In this document: piece by piece, positions 1 through 10,641 of the stretch | Position numbering within the stretch: position 1 is the stretch's first letter | How the letters are laid out: each line of letters starts with the position of its first letter | Source: Albugo candida | Taxonomy: Eukaryota > Oomycota > Peronosporomycetes > Albuginales > Albuginaceae | DNA length: 64,000 nt | Direction: 5' to 3' | Assembly: GCA_905220665.1 (NCBI GenBank) | Contig: CAJNAR010000004.1 | Span: 1-64,000, forward strand | Position numbers and translations under genes: made by a program | Notes under the pieces: generated by a model | The model's input: only the letters and a program-made list of their open reading frames with translations | Told to the model about the DNA's origin: nothing | The model's database searches: none

Positions 1-3000
1 AAGAAATGCCAAAAATTTCATCATGTTCAGTCGAGAATCAAAGACTCAAGCCTTGAACGCATCTGATTGGAGACCACCCAATAGTGCATAGTTTTTGGTT
101 TGGTCCGAAAATTGAGTGTGTCGATGGTCTTTCAATATGCGGTATTTCGTTCCTAATTGCGGACAGGTGTCAAGTCGTTCAATACTATTCCCAAGATATC
201 TGGCAGAGAACCAAAATTTGGCTTCAAGATGAGCAAACATGCCAAGTCATGAAGTATCACCTCGGGGGTATCCCACTAGCAAGTTATATAGGCTTACTTG
301 CACTTCTATTTACCATGAAAGGAATACGTTTATTTTGGTCAAGGTCTTTATCCATGGACGCAAAGCTAGAATTGTGGTTTTTGAGTGTGAACTTCAGGCC
401 ACAATACACTTTCAACGTTCTCGGAAAAGTTTAATAAGAGAACACCGTCTTCCAACAAACCCACTTTGATCTCGTTGTAGTAGTTTGATTAGGACTATTT
501 GAAGGCGATCTCGGGACTAGACGTTCCATCATAATTATGTAAAGTGATAAGTCCGTAGTTGCTTGGTCGGCTCCAGTCACTTCTTCTGTAAAACAAGAGT
601 AACGGTAGCGCTTTGTTGTAACTTGACCATGCGTCCTTTTGCGAATTGAGTGGAGTGAATCGACTCAGAGACGAAATCCCAAGTCAAGATGAAACGTTCA
701 TGAAATTTCACTGGAAATGAAAGGGAACAATGGAAGAGGATTCGTTGGAAGGCGATCGAGAGTTTTAATATTACTAATCTCGAGGCATTGTATCCATTTA
801 ATAGGATCGGTATCACCTGATCCGTCTATTCGGTGAGCTGAAGGGATGCATACTTGTCGTACGTGGGTGCAGGCGATCGAAGAAAACCCTCCATGGCTTT
901 TCGATAAATTGGATACTGTTGTCGAAGTGATGTCAAAAGTTTAATATGTGTTATCGCCGTGAAGGACGGCTTTGACTCTCTTTGCTTCCTACAAATCAAG
1001 AGGAGCAGGATAGGTAGCGGCAATCCGGGAATCATCATGAGAATCTTGAAGACGATTGTGAGCTGATCCTTCTTGCGACGTTTCATGATTCTCAAATTAA
1101 CGTGAAGCAACAGCCAGTCCATCCTCTTCTAATGTTCGAATAAGGCACCAAGGATATATTCAACGCTGGTCCGAAGCTGGTTCAAAAGACCCTTAAGTTG
1201 GAGTTCAGCACCACCTGGATTTCGGGTTCTCGTAATACCTATGTAACGGAGTATCATGGAAGGGATACTAAGTCGGTTATGCGTCATGGCGGAGCTAAAA
1301 CGGAGCTTTAAACTGGCATGATGATATTGATATTTGCTGCTTTGCTTGATCGTACCCAAAGGGAAGCATTATTCAATAAGATTTTGGTGTTCAGGTCCCA
1401 CGTGAAGGCTTATGTGGTGGATTATGGCGAGCCTCAGGCATCAACAAGTCTCAAGTGAAATGTCCATTGATGTGAAGAAATCATAAGATGAGCACGTATG
1501 CTGAGATTTGCTAGAACTTTGTACCCAGTCGACGATAACGTTAAGTCCCCTACGATGTTACGATGCATACCATTGGAAAAGCAGTGAGGAGAGAGTCTAA
1601 GATTGTATTGCGCGGCAAGCAAGCTTTTTCAAAGACCACATGACTCCACTCGTATAAAGAAATTTTTATTTGAAGATAGATTAACGGCTTTGAGTCATGT
1701 TAGTATTGTACCTGGACGTACTTTTGACGGTAGAGATTCAGGGTGATGTGACGGGAAGATTACTTCCAGGTCAGTACGTCCAACGACATTGGTAAGATCC
1801 AGGAGATACCAAAATGACCTATCGACGGAATCCAAGGTACTGATATAATTCGAGTCGCACTTTAGTGATCGGCGCACCGAAATGTATTTTCTGAAATCTG
1901 ATAAGTTAATGGGTATGAAGAACTTGCCTATAAAACGCTGAGTTGACTTGGATGATACCATTCAAAATGCGTGAATGGCTACAGCGATAAAAACGCTTCT
2001 TGGAACGAGAGGAATCGACTGGAGTGTGTCCAACGACGTCGTGAGCATCGCAGAGCTCAACGTTGGTCTCCAAGGTAGATTTCTCCTTTTCGGATCTAAA
2101 AATGTGCACGCAAGAATACTAGAGGCGTCCATTGGGAACAGCGAAAAGGAGAAAACTACTTAATTTCGACGCGCAAAATTCATCAATTAAAGGATCTTCC
2201 CATAAGGAGAAAGTAACTTTTTTTCGGTGGTAGCGGACCCATAATCATTTTTGAGCAGTCTATGGGCTAGAGAACGAGTTGGGCTCTGGAGGGATTACGT
2301 GATTCACACAAGGTGACTGAAACTGAAGGTATAATTCGAATGTAGCCAAAACCTTGACTAAAGTCTGGACTTCGTCTTTCTAAACCAGCACGCAAACAGC
2401 GCGGTCTCTGGTTGGATCGAATCGGCATATAGACTAGCTATGCGCCAAACAACGTTATAGAGTCACCATAAGTCCGTTTAAAGCTAGCATGATTTTACAC
2501 TAATGGCATAATCTAAGAACATGATTTGCTGAGCAATGGAAGGTGACCGAAAGACTCGTTCAATGATGATGGGTCGTGTCCCAGTGGTCACCAAACGGGT
2601 TTCTGTGGTTTCGAACGACATAAAAGTCCCTGGAGTACCTCTATATGGTCCGCACGGTGAGTACAATCTACCCGCATCCAGGTATAGTTGTGAAGACGTC
2701 AGTCTTCCGACATGCAAACAATGGGATCGCTATGTAGAGTTTGTGCTGCGAGCAAAACCACACTCGTCAAGCGAGCAACATGCCTTGGCGTCGGTCATAT
2801 TTGAGGCAAAGAAAGTCAGTTTATGCCCAGCAAGGTAAAAGAAAATTCGAAGAAGAGGAAGCTTATTCGGTACAAGGTAGCTTTCCCTGCATAGGTGGTG
2901 GTGGCCCGCCATTGATCTGCTACAATGCTGAAGACCTAGTCTAGACGACACCCTGGAAGTGGGTAAGCCCTTTGAGCATGAATTTATGGAATTATCTCTC

Positions 3001-3853
3001 CACCGTTGAGCGTTAAATCAAGCTTGTGAGTGATTTGCTGGTCTCCTAGTGTCTCATACGTAGACGCTATTGTTCGCTTTTTAGTGTAAGAATGTAAATA
3101 TATAATGGGCATTGATCTAGTTATCTCCTGTCTAAACTTTTCTTCTTCCACAACCTCCTCTTCCTATATCGTCATCAGCGTCTTATGCCGCATCCCTCGG
3201 TACAGTTCCAGTGATTATCGCGTCATATCAACACAGTGAGTCTAAGATATCAGGATCATCCGAAACTTTGAGACGTGCTTGATAAATCACACATTTCGTC
3301 GTATTGTGTCACTTACGAGATATAGTATATTAAAAAAAATATCAAGTTGTACTGCGCTCTAATACAGTATTCGCAATTACTCGCAATGGGGAGATATGCA
3401 CATCAGTTGTCAAAACTTGATCAATCTCGTAGCTTGCAATAAAGTACATAATACCACTTTTCATCGTATCAAGCACATAAGTATAGTATTGCAGTTCGTT
3501 GCCGTCTTAATTTTCTCGACAATCAGCACGATCTTTTATACAGTGCACACCACCTATAACTTGTAACGCCTGCGGGCCTTACTGAATTTACTACTCTGCA
3601 CACATAAATCATCGAACAGCAAAATACCTCTTTTATCTAATAGATGCAGTCTAGAGCTTCAAAATTGGATGAATTTTGGTTGAATTATAAGTCTCTAAAA
3701 GTCGCATTGTATTTCTGCATTCTACTATTAGTATCCTATCAATGCGTGAAAATTGGCTGCCATCAGTGGGAAATATAGAGTTTAGGGGTTAGGTTTTAGG
3801 GGTTAAGAGCAATTGTAATACAGTATCTAACAATATATATCATACTTACAGCT
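1..3853. other. No supportable gene; ORF fragments only
   Basis: Only short open frames occur on both strands and none joins into a convincing spliced gene. Frames at 239-469 (plus) have a faint look of a retroelement gag/protease region, and 2536-2838 (plus) is a 100-codon frame without a recognisable domain. On the minus strand, frames at 577-816, 826-1122 and 1129-1359 could be pieces of one decayed gene, but I cannot align them to any family. I treat the stretch as degenerate repeat or intergenic DNA. Confidence 0.4.
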
Positions 3854-4510
3854 TCATAGATAAGCTGCTAAATCATAGCTGTCTGTGAGAACTGAGTCTG
3901 GCACTCTTCGATGTGATCGGTATCTTTTCATAGCAAATTCCGCGGCTTCTCCGGTTAGATCTTTCCGATACACATCCATATATCGGAAGCACTTTCTAGC
4001 ATGGCGACGGATTGTTGCGAGCGAAATGAAGGCAAGTGCATTCGGAACTGTCGCAACCAATCCTTTCAATGTGTAAACTCAATTCTTATTTGCGTATCGT
4101 TTTGCTTCCCTCAAAACGTATTCTATTTATTTCAATTTGCAATGAAATTGGGGTAAAATGTGATCAGATGGTCCGCCGCAGTGACTGTCTCTTCCAACAA
4201 ACCCTCTTGAGCTATAAAGTATGGCTGGTTTTGAATAACACTGCGGCCGCAAAAACTACCTGTGTCACCACATCTAACCCGGCAATCCAGGAGAAGGTCA
4301 GGCGTCCAAAGATTGCGTTCCTGCAGGACGCTTTTATGCATTTTGGCTGTCCGCATAGCGGATTATCTGTGGGAAATACCATGGTTTGCGCTGTCCCACC
4401 TCCAAACATTTCATCCCGCATCACTGGAAGAAAAAAAGAAATTGGTTTTGTTATGAAAGGAGCAGGATGGTTGGTATCAAGATGAAACGTGATTAGGATA
4501 AAGGCTTTTG
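3854..4510 (-). pseudogene. Decayed DDE transposase (C-terminal half)
   Basis: Reading the minus strand from about 4510 downwards gives conserved transposase-like blocks: DTNHPAPF, DEMFGGGTAQ and MVFPTDNPL. The reading then shifts frame near 4335 into KSVLQERNLW, LLEETVTAADHLITFYP, and finally LREAKRYAN, SLATIRRHARK, CFRYMDVY and KRYRSHRRVP, ending at a stop at 3854. The order matches the C-terminal part of a DDE-superfamily transposase family that I recall from oomycete and fungal genomes, whose final blocks carry RYMDAYR-like and YKSHRRIP-like motifs. At least one frameshift and two in-frame stops (between 4070 and 4131) show that it is dead. The N-terminal half and element ends were not found. 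The plus-strand 149-codon frame over the same DNA (4036-4485) is its shadow. The family name is from memory and unverified. Confidence 0.6.
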
Positions 4511-6516
4511 TAATGGTATTGGGGAGCTTAAGATTACGCCAATTATATACGTTGACGTTGTATGTTTGATGATTCTTCAGTTTGGTCGGAAAAAATAATA
4601 ATCACAGGTCACAGATGACTTGCACTATAAGATGAAGACAAATTATGTTTTTGGAGTTTATCTCTCTACATACAGCATACGACTAATGAGAAGTGACACC
4701 TTATACCTTATTGCATATACGAGGATTAGTGGTCATTCGCAATAGATTGCGGAAGCGCATTAGTGGTTTTGAATCTTGCCAAATAGCATTAAGGTCTTTT
4801 CGACAAGTATTTAAAAGGTCACAGCGCGCGATGTCGGACTCGTTGAAAGTTGATCTTTTTGTGCTGCCGCTTTGCCGTCCTAAAAGATCTACGTGATGTT
4901 GCGATTAGCGCCAGCCGTTACGCTCGAAGCAGCTCGTTAAGACAAAACTCGCTGAGTAGGCATTCGCTGAGTTCGGGCATCTAATTTTTTTACACTCGAG
5001 GTATGTATAGGGGAGGAAGTAGAAGTAGAAGGAGCATGACAAGGGATCCGCACGAAAATAACAGAGAATCAAAGCATCCTTTTGAGTGCGAAGAACATAT
5101 TGTCCTACAGGAAAATATATCGTATTTATTATTCTTTCATGCTACGATAACACCGCAAGTTGTATGCATAGAGCAGAATACAAGTGAAAGCTGTTACAAA
5201 AAGGATATAATGACAAGCCTTACGTGTACATTTCAATATCCTTGCTCCAGTCGACGATCCGTTTTGTACTCATAGTGTTTTGACGCACAGAACCAGCGGC
5301 TTCTGTTGTCGACCTACACGTGATAGCGAATGTTGTGCTCGTAGCATTAGCCTTTGTAATTTGTCCAGTCAGCTGCTTCTATGATACAGCATCAGCCTCA
5401 ATTTTTTAAGCGTTATTTGTACAATAGAATTTCATTGTTTGTGCTTTCGAATATGAACACGCCCTTGCAATTTATATAGGATACGCTAATTCATATAATA
5501 GCTCAAATGCGCGTCACAAATCATCACGTTTGTCTATATCGTGGCCAGTTGAAACATACTACTGAAAGTGCTCAAATGTTTGGAGAATTTTGCCGTCAGC
5601 TAATTTTTAGAAGTTGCTTGGGAGATGGAAAGTTTAGCTGATACGTAAAACATGGCGAGTGATTTGAATCCATACACCACAAAGCAGGAAAAAAGGCGAT
5701 TTTTGTTGTGCAAACGTCATTGTTGATCACAATGCTTGGAGACGGGTCTCTTACACCAACAGCATCAATTGTAACCACAAAGCGGCATAATACGCTAAAA
5801 AAGTCGACGTGATCCGCGTGTGACCAGAGTACTTTTACCACAACATTTTGTATGAGGAGTTGTTCTGATAAAAGTTCAACAAACTATTGCTCGTTGTTAG
5901 ATATCTTGAATTATAGTCGTAGCACTGGTACTTGTATTATTCCTGAGTTTGAGCCGCGCTTATAAACGGCTATTGTCATTTTAATCAAACATGTGTACTG
6001 GATTGACGTGCTAAGTTACAAAACGAAGTAGCATTTCCAAGGATTTTATGCTGCTCAGCATTAGTGTTCCCATCATGTATTTCGACCTGCGCAATAACAT
6101 TTTATCGTAAAGTGATGTACGTGACTCAAAATGTCGAAAATATCTAAATGATCCTACTAAATGATGTCCTTCGATGTTTGTAGCGCCATCATACAAAGGA
6201 AAGTGATGCAGGTGTCATAACTGACAGGGCTCTAGGAGGCGAATTGTATTCTTGATATGGAAGTATGCTGTAGCTAAAGCAAAAGATTGTACTGCTCGTC
6301 CAGTTTCTTCAATTTGAGTCGTGCCACAGTCCAATCTGTAGAAAACGTCAGTGAGACTTCGATCAACGAACTAGAAGATCCCGTGAAACTATCAAACGAT
6401 TATTGGTTAATTACAGCCAGCAGTTAATTAGTCAACCATCATTTTTGACTGAAATGGTCATTCGACGTCAGATGCCGATCATGATTGAAAACCAATCAAC
6501 ATTCTAGAAGTGACAA
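4511..6516. other. Intergenic, no gene seen
   Basis: AT-rich sequence with only short unrelated frames (for example 5003-5275 plus, 5596-5841 minus). No splice-compatible exon chain, RNA gene or repeat was recognised. Confidence 0.45.
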
Positions 6517-7598
6517 ATGGAAACCGATTTATTTTCTTTCGAAGGGGCTTGTGATCCTTACTCTGAGGGTGATGCTATCATACCATCAAGGACGCGACTA
6601 CTTAAGTGGACCCGTAGATTGGTAATAACAAAGCAACCCTCCTCTGAGTTCTATAAAGATGAAGGTTGGTTACTGCAACCTTCTTTTGCATGATTGACAG
6701 CTGATGATGAAAAGGTGGTAAAGCAAATTCACTAAATGTCGAAGTAAGTTTGGTGGAGTTTGATGAGAATGGGGATAATGTACGGACCCCCGATCACGAA
6801 TTTATTAATGTCCCACTTCGTGTCGTTCTCTACTTTGAATCCGGGAAACGAGTGGATCGAAACGATCAGGACATCTTCAGATTTGTTGGGAATGAGTATG
6901 ATTCAATTGTGATTCGTGCGGAAACAAGGAAAGTTGATATCAGCTTTCGTCTGGAAAAGGTACATCGAGTTTATGCTAAGATTTACGATAACATTTCATT
7001 GTCTTCAAAAGGTGAGCAGACGAAAAGATGGGCAGAGATTCAAACTACGTATTGAGGTGGATTACGAGCAATGTGCGGCAAATATGGAGGATTTAATGCC
7101 GGTATTCACCACGTCAATTTGTGTCCTCTCCAAGCGGAAACACAACCGTGAAAAGCAACGCAACCTCATTGAACCGCCTCAAAAAATTTGTAGAAAAGGT
7201 ACATATGAGACTGCATGCAGCGATGTATACAAAGTGTAAGCTTTCATAGATCTACTTCTTCTAGAAGAGAGAATCAGCGCACAAATTGACAAGTTACAAG
7301 ATGCAGTATCGAAGTTGTCAAACCAATTCAAATTACAAGTAAGAAATTCGTCAAACCCAGTCACTTCTGGAGGTTATCTTCGCTTGTTTAGAATGATACA
7401 CTTCAACAAGCCTCGGATTATCAGCTTCTGTACGCTGGCAAAAGTCATACATCCCTTCCCTTGAACATCGACCGAACGTATATTGACAAAGAAAGCATGC
7501 AGCGAGCGATGAAACCAATCCCTTTTGATTGGGACGCAGACGCCGAATCAATTTTGGGGATACATGAGTGTGAGGTTACAGGTTCGATGACAATGTAA
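6517..7598 (+). CDS. Five-exon gene, conserved-looking protein of unknown function
   Basis: Exons 6517-6664, 6715-6959, 7012-7198, 7265-7338 and 7392-7598 join in frame through GT-AG introns of 50, 52, 66 and 53 nt to give a 286-residue protein. The start is the first ATG of the open exon (METDLFSFEG). Residues about 35-190 look like one beta-rich domain: KQPSSEFYKDEGG, PLRVVLYFESGKRV, then FRLEK spliced directly to VSRRKDGQRFKLRIE. The tail begins with the basic run SKRKHNREKQRN, followed by a short amphipathic helix (IDKLQDAVSKLSNQF) and an acidic C-terminus. The domain faintly recalls Ig-fold DNA-binding families (Rel or p53-like), but I would not assign it. The gene sits alone between decayed transposons, yet keeps five exons open with no stop or frameshift, which argues that it is functional. 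The product is unknown to me. Confidence 0.72.
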
Positions 7599-7916
7599 AT
7601 TCATAGTCTCATGTTGTTTCAGTGCGTACTGGTCTCGAACACGTCAACCGTGTATCGGATGGTATTGAGTTTTGTTGCATAGATTTCTTTAAGGAATTAA
7701 AAACTTGTTTCACACGTCAAAATGAGAAATGATCAAAGTCAATCTCAACGCTGATAGAATGCTAGTCGGCTAAAATCTGCTTAAATCACTTGAGGTGAGC
7801 TTTTCGAGTCGTCCAAATAGTAAACGGATACATTCAAGGATATATCCTAGTAGGATTTCTACATTAAAACTTAGGGAGGCGTACATTTTCCAATTCTCCG
7901 CTTGGGTAGGCTCGAA

Positions 7917-7992
7917 GCGCTGCCCACACCGGGATAGAGCCAACGACCTCCGCCGTAGAATCTTCTTGCTCCTTCTGCCTGAGCTCGGGCGG
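7917..7992 (-). other. tRNA-like sequence (pseudo-tRNA or SINE head)
   Basis: On the minus strand the sequence starts GCCCGAGCTCAGGCAGAAGG, closely matching a tRNA D-arm / A box (GAGCTCAG..GGAGC). About 40 nt further comes GGTCGTTGGCTCTATCCCGG, which resembles a T-arm / B box, then TGTGGGC that can pair with the 5' GCCC as an acceptor stem. The would-be anticodon stem does not pair and the B box departs from GGTTCGANTCC, so this is not a working tRNA. It is either a degenerate tRNA gene or the head of a tRNA-derived SINE transcribed from the minus strand. The rest of 7599-8166 holds nothing else recognisable. Confidence 0.4.
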
Positions 7993-8175
7993 ATATACAG
8001 CGATCTGAAAAAGGTAGATTAACTACTTAGGAATACACCACTTTGCAAATTTCTTTTCGAAATCGTAAAGAAAGAATAAAGCGTATGTATGGACAAAGTA
8101 TAGCAAATAAAATGTGTCGAAAATAGATCGTTTTTCGTTTCTGGCAACGCCTGAACCTTCGTAAAATAAAATATA

Positions 8176-8480
8176 GAGAATATGGGGATTTTATACCACT
8201 GTTTTCAAAAAACATGGTTTATATACAAAAAGTTAAAAAATATGGTTTGTATACCAAAAGTTAAGACAATATGGATTATATACAATATGGTTGAGGAGGG
8301 GGAATAAGGTCAACAGGGTAAAGATGGGGAGTGTGTAAAACCAAAAGACCAAAAGTCGAAAAAATATGGTTTATATACCAAAACGAATATCACACGGGCG
8401 AAATTGAAAAAAAATGAAAAATACACCAAATAGTCTTAAGTTTATTTAAAATTATGAAAAATATACCAAAAAGTCTGGAG
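8176..8480 (+). repeat. Left TIR of the MULE, built of tandem sub-repeats
   Basis: After the terminal GAGAATATGG the arm consists of several imperfect copies of a 20-30 bp unit, ATGGTTTATATACCAAAAGT, interrupted near 8290-8350 by a GA-rich stretch. It is the inverse of 10320-10632. Confidence 0.7.
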
Positions 8481-8491
8481 TTTACACATTC

Positions 8492-10316
8492 TTGAGTGCC
8501 ATATCGTTAGAATATTCACATCTGACGACTATGATGACTGCCAGCAACGACGTCTACGTTGGTGAGACACAAGAGTCAAGTAACGGCTGTTCACCAGTGG
8601 ACTGGGCATACGGGCGTGCATACTTTTACTCACGCGACTACGCTAGTCGCGACGATATAACAAGTGCGATCATTAAATAAAAGTTGGACGAGCGTTTCGT
8701 GTCATATCGAGCGACCGCAGACGCTACAAGGTATTGTCTTTCGATTCAAATTTCAGTTTCGTAGTCGCTTTGCGTATGCCAGGGGATTTGAGCCGCCTCA
8801 TACGTTCGTGCTGCACATATACGACGCAACGAGGGTTGACTTGGCTTCATACGAAGCGAGTCGTGGAAACAAGTCTTCATGCGTCGATTTGATTGACTCG
8901 GCCCTCCAGTTCGTCGTTGATAAGGGTCGTGACGCCAGTCTAGCTGAGATGCAAAAGAAGCTGATGGCTGATAAGCGTCGATTGACGTACCAGACTTATG
9001 TCGACGCCTGCATTCGCCTCAAATCGCAACATTTCTATGGAAGTCGCACGCAATACCAGTTTATCTTGTCATATGTACACGAAATGAACAAGCGCGGACA
9101 CAAGGCAGATATCAAGTTGCGTGAGGACAAAAATTTTAGGGTTTTCATCGTATACAAGCCCGGCATTCATGTACTTCGCGAATTTGCAGATAGCGGTATC
9201 AATGTGGATGGTACATTTATGAAGCACAAATATGGCGGAGTCCTTGTCAACAATGAGATCCAAATTGTCGCGGTCGCTTGGGTGTCAGGTGAGACAAAAG
9301 ACAATTGGTCTTGGTTCTTGGACTTTCTTCGACGCTCTATAGAAGCGTCAGCATTCGTCATCTCCGATCGTGACAAGGGTCTCATTCCGGCGATGCAAGT
9401 TGAAGCAGGTGACATCCCTCACTTTTTTTGTGTTCGTCACATGCTCGAGAATTTCAACGCCAAGTTTCGTAATGCGACATTGAAAGACCAGGCATGGAAT
9501 CTGGCCAAGTCCTTGACGGATGAGTCGTTTAAACGTCGAGCCAGTGAGTTGAAGAAACACAATGCAAAGGCGTGCAATGGCTACTCGATGCAGAGAAGCT
9601 CAAATGGGCTACCGCGTATAGTAAACGTCCGCGCTTTGGGACCATGACTAGCAACAACGTGGGGTCTGCTAATAACGTCCTGCTTGAAGCTAGAGAAAAG
9701 CCACTTTGGACTGTCTTCTGGCGGTGGAATAGTACATAGGGATCAAGTGGGTTGAATTCGTCGCCAAGTCGGCTTCATGGGTGGGAACTCACAGCTTACG
9801 CAACCAAGAAATTCGAGCGCAAGCGCTATGTCTCTGTCGTTGACAGGATCGGAATCGTCCCGAGTTGCCTGTCATCCTTCGTGGTCAAGGTGAGGAAGGA
9901 TCGAGAGCTTCCTGTGGAGTATTCTGTGGATCTAGTTAATCCTGAAAATACGTTTCTTGTGGATACTTTGGCGTCATGAAAGGACCATGCTCCCATTTCT
10001 ATGCGGCCCTTCGATTCGTCAACAAGCTCTCGCTACTTAAGACTTTCTGCGAAGCGTCGTGGACCAAGGAGATGTACCAGCGTGCTTAGGACCCGTGGTA
10101 AAGGTGATTTCATCCGTGACGATGGATGAACTGACGCGTTTAGAAAAGCACCAACCTCTCGCGGTGTCAAAAAAGCGTGGTCGGCGGTAGAAGTCGAAGC
10201 GAATCGAGTCTCAGGCTGCCCTAGAAGCTTTTAAGAAGAAGCGCAGCAACAAGTGCACTACATGCGGTAACTACGGCCACAACAAGCGCACCTGCAAGGA
10301 CCAATCTTTTTCTAGT
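8492..10316 (+). pseudogene. MuDR-type MULE transposase, broken
   Basis: The longest open piece is 8664-9647. Conserved MULE features are visible: NVDGTFMK (first catalytic Asp, near 9208), FVISDRDKGL (second Asp, near 9366) and FFCVRHMLENF. The N-terminal part lies in another frame with an in-frame TAA (near 8678), then shifts frame around 8740. A further shift near 9575 leads to KLKWATAYSK and SNNVGSANN; family members I recall have an acidic Glu where this copy has Gly, so the catalytic triad may also be lost. Next come a SWIM-like PCSHFYAA (near 9990) and a perfect CX2CX4HX4C zinc knuckle, CTTCGNYGHNKRTC (10258-10299). At least one nonsense and several frameshifts show the gene is dead. 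It lies wholly inside the TIRs and in the orientation expected for one autonomous element. Confidence 0.75.
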
Positions 10317-10319
10317 GGT

Positions 10320-10632
10320 AAACAATACTTTTTCATAATTTTACACAATGTTAAGACCTTTTGGTGTATTTTTCATAATTTTACGATTCGCCCGTGTAAT
10401 ATCCGTTTTGGTATATAAATCATATTTTTTCAACTTCTGGTATGTAATTCATATTTTTTTTATCTTTTGGTATATAATCCATATTTTTCAACTTTTGGTG
10501 TAAAAACCATATTTTATTACGTTTGGTATAAAAACCATATTTTTCCAACTTTTGGTATATAAACCATTTTTTTTAACTTTTGATACATAAACCATATTTT
10601 TTGAAAAGGTGGTATAAAATCCATAGGTTCCC
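10320..10632 (-). repeat. Right TIR of the MULE, inverted sub-repeat array
   Basis: Imperfect tandem copies of ACTTTTGGTATATAAACCAT, the inverse complement of the left arm unit, end in GGTATAAAATCCATAGGTTC plus CC at 10632. The unit count is higher and more regular than in the left arm. Confidence 0.7.
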
Positions 10633-10641
10633 TAAAATATA

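Larger units (their letters stand above)
8176..10632 (+). mobile_element. MULE DNA transposon with perfect 9-bp TSD
   Basis: The element is bounded by the 9-bp direct repeat TAAAATATA at 8167-8175 and 10633-10641. Its termini are inverted: the left begins GAGAATATGGGGATTTTATA and the right, read inwards on the minus strand, begins GGGAACCTATGGATTTTATA. Nine-base target duplication, long TIRs and an internal MuDR-type transposase with SWIM and zinc-knuckle motifs identify a Mutator-like element. At 2457 bp it is full length in structure but its transposase is broken. The flanks are AT-rich, as is the target. Confidence 0.85.

Noticed and set aside
4036..4485. 149-codon plus-strand ORF
   Set aside because: It lies antisense to the decayed DDE transposase, which explains the region better; no domain in the plus-strand reading.
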